DNA from: an uncultured Burkholderiales bacterium
GTDB taxonomy: Bacteria; Pseudomonadota; Gammaproteobacteria; Burkholderiales; Burkholderiaceae_E
Reading direction: 5' to 3'
NCBI GenBank assembly: GCA_903898725.1
Contig: CAIUGQ010000618.1
Location: forward strand, 1-14,279
Length of the DNA: 14,279 nt
Of the stretch, positions 13,063 through 14,279 are shown in pieces. Position 1 is the first letter of the stretch; the number at the start of each line of letters is the position of its first letter. The position numbers and the translations under genes are program-made. Below the pieces are notes generated by a model. The model ran no database searches and was not told the DNA's origin. It worked only from the letters and a program-made list of their open reading frames with translations.

Positions 13063-14279
13063 CCGACCGTACGCCTGCTTCGCCCACCGCGGCCATCCGT
13101 CCCCAGGCGTCGCGCCCGCCCGCAGCCGGGCTCTCCGGCCTCGGTGTCCTGCTGCCGTGGCTGCGTCCCTACCTCGGGCGGACCGCGCTGGCGACCGTGT
13201 TCCTGCTTGCCGCGGCGGCTGCGACGCTGACCGTGCCGATCCTGCTGCGAGACGTCATCGACGCCGGCTTCGGCGGCGATCCAGCGACGCGCGCCACGCA
13301 GCTCGGGCACAGCTTCCTGTGGCTGTTCGCGGCCTCCGCCGTGCTGGCCGGCTTCACCTCGCTGCGCTACTACATGGTCACCTGGCTCGGCGAGCGGGTG
13401 ATCGCCGACGTGCGCAGCGCGGTCTACGCGCGCGTGCTCCAGCAGAGCCCCGTCTTCTTCGAGACGACCCAGACCGGAGAGGTGCTCTCGCGGCTGTCGG
13501 CGGACACGACGCTGGTGCAGACGGTCGTCGGCTCGAGCTTCTCGATGGGGCTTCGCAATGCCGTCCTGTTCGTGGGCGGGCTCGGCATGCTCGTGTGGAC
13601 CGTGCCCAAGGTCGCGGTGACGATGATCGCGGTGCTCGCGTTCGTCGTGGTGCCGGCGGTGTTCATCGGGCGGCGGGTGCGCAAGCTCTCGCGCGCAAGT
13701 CAGGACCGTCTCGCCGATTCCAGCGCCATCGCGGCCGAAGTGCTGAACGCGATCCCGGTCGTGCAGAGCTACGACCAGCAGCGGCGCGAGGCGTCGCGCT
13801 TCTCCGAGGCCACCGAGGCCACCTTCGCCACCTCGATCCGGCGCACCCGGACCCGCGCATGGCTGACCGCCTTCATCATCGTCTCGGCCTTCGGCTCGGC
13901 GATCTTCGGCCTCTACAGCGGCTCGCTCGCGGTGCTGCGCGGGGAGATGACGGCCGGCCAGCTCGGCCAGACGCTGATCTACTTCGCGATGGTGGCCTCG
14001 AGCGCGGCGGTGCTGGCGGAGGTCTGGGGCGACCTGCTGCGCGCCGCCGGCGCCTCCGAGCGGCTCGACGAACTGCTGCGCGCCGAGCCCGCGATCCGCA
14101 GTCCGGCCACGCCGGTGACCGTGCCCGACGGATCGGCCTTCGGTGCGTCGATCGAGTTCGAGGACCTGCGCTTCGCCTATCCGTCGCGGCCCGACCGGCC
14201 CGCGCTGCAGGGGCTCACGCTGTCGATTCCCGCGGGCCGCACCGTGGCGCTGGTGGGACCGAGCGGCGCGGGCAAGAGC
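13059..14279 (+). CDS. MsbA-related ABC exporter, permease-ATPase half transporter (3' partial)
   Basis: First 407 codons of a fused ABC half-transporter that runs off the window. The N-terminal 25 residues are polar and Pro/Ala-rich, followed by an exporter membrane domain (about residues 30-330) starting at LLPWLRPYLGRTALA, with conserved cytoplasmic pieces YMVTWLGERVIADVR (105-119) and FFETTQTGEVLSRLSADT (133-150). The nucleotide-binding domain begins near residue 355 (IEFEDLRFAYPSRPDRPAL, with the A-loop aromatic) and the window ends exactly after the Walker A motif GPSGAGKS (400-407). The pattern fits the MsbA-related permease/ATP-binding family; two copies should dimerise in the inner membrane and export a lipid or hydrophobic compound. 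True MsbA is possible but not favoured. The ATG at 13059 is the first in frame and has no Shine-Dalgarno: an 11-bp tandem repeat abuts it. Confidence 0.93.
   Translation, partial: MADRTPASPTAAIRPQASRPPAAGLSGLGVLLPWLRPYLGRTALATVFLLAAAAATLTVPILLRDVIDAGFGGDPATRATQLGHSFLWLFAASAVLAGFTSLRYYMVTWLGERVIADVRSAVYARVLQQSPVFFETTQTGEVLSRLSADTTLVQTVVGSSFSMGLRNAVLFVGGLGMLVWTVPKVAVTMIAVLAFVVVPAVFIGRRVRKLSRASQDRLADSSAIAAEVLNAIPVVQSYDQQRREASRFSEATEATFATSIRRTRTRAWLTAFIIVSAFGSAIFGLYSGSLAVLRGEMTAGQLGQTLIYFAMVASSAAVLAEVWGDLLRAAGASERLDELLRAEPAIRSPATPVTVPDGSAFGASIEFEDLRFAYPSRPDRPALQGLTLSIPAGRTVALVGPSGAGKS

Noticed and set aside
1..14279. Mobile elements, CRISPR arrays, toxin-antitoxin pairs, tRNA or rRNA genes.
   Set aside because: None could be recognised on either strand. 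Gaps between genes are short and composition looks even throughout.

Overview
This is a 14.3 kb stretch of chromosome with very high GC (I estimate about 70%, by eye), densely packed, with codons ending mostly in G or C. Protein resemblances (an orphan GspE/PilB-type ATPase of a kind I know from betaproteobacteria, YbaL, HtpG, an MsbA-related ABC exporter, a MocR regulator divergent from a DMT transporter) suggest a Gram-negative betaproteobacterium, probably Burkholderiales-like. That placement is inference. I see no tRNA, rRNA, CRISPR array, insertion sequence, phage gene or compositional island, and no gene-free stretch longer than about 200 bp.

Layout. (1) 1-1020: 3' part of a NAPE-PLD-like metallo-beta-lactamase-fold hydrolase. 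(2) 1097-2221: a 3-hydroxyisobutyryl-CoA hydrolase / enoyl-CoA hydratase-family protein. Its 3' end overlaps, tail to tail, that of (3) a leftward two-gene unit of a DMT/EamA transporter (3083-4063) and a PhzF-family isomerase (2208-3086), joined by an ATGA overlap. (4) Divergent from these, 4265-5794, is a MocR (GntR plus aminotransferase-fold) regulator. The 201-bp region between them holds two CGGTAC repeats exactly 11 bp apart, a plausible operator. (5) 5873-9110: htpG, a hypoxanthine/deaminated-base DNA glycosylase and a spermidine-synthase-fold protein, joined by GTGA and ATGA overlaps. They lie behind a promoter that reads as both sigma70 and heat-shock sigma32 and is buried in the end of the MocR gene. 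A strong hairpin follows in the leader. (6) 9264-11144: an orphan type II secretion/type IV pilus-like ATPase. (7) 11238-12947: a YbaL-type cation/proton antiporter with an RCK domain. (8) 13059 to the window end: the first two thirds of an MsbA-related ABC exporter, cut just after its Walker A motif and preceded by an 11-bp tandem repeat that runs into the start codon.

Most genes are recognisable families. The most interesting parts are organisational: a MocR/DMT/PhzF cassette with a candidate operator; a chaperone operon that may place repair of deaminated DNA under heat-shock control; a recurring extended -10 motif (TG-G/C-TAC-N-N-T) just upstream of several genes; and the tandem repeat in place of a Shine-Dalgarno sequence at the ABC gene.
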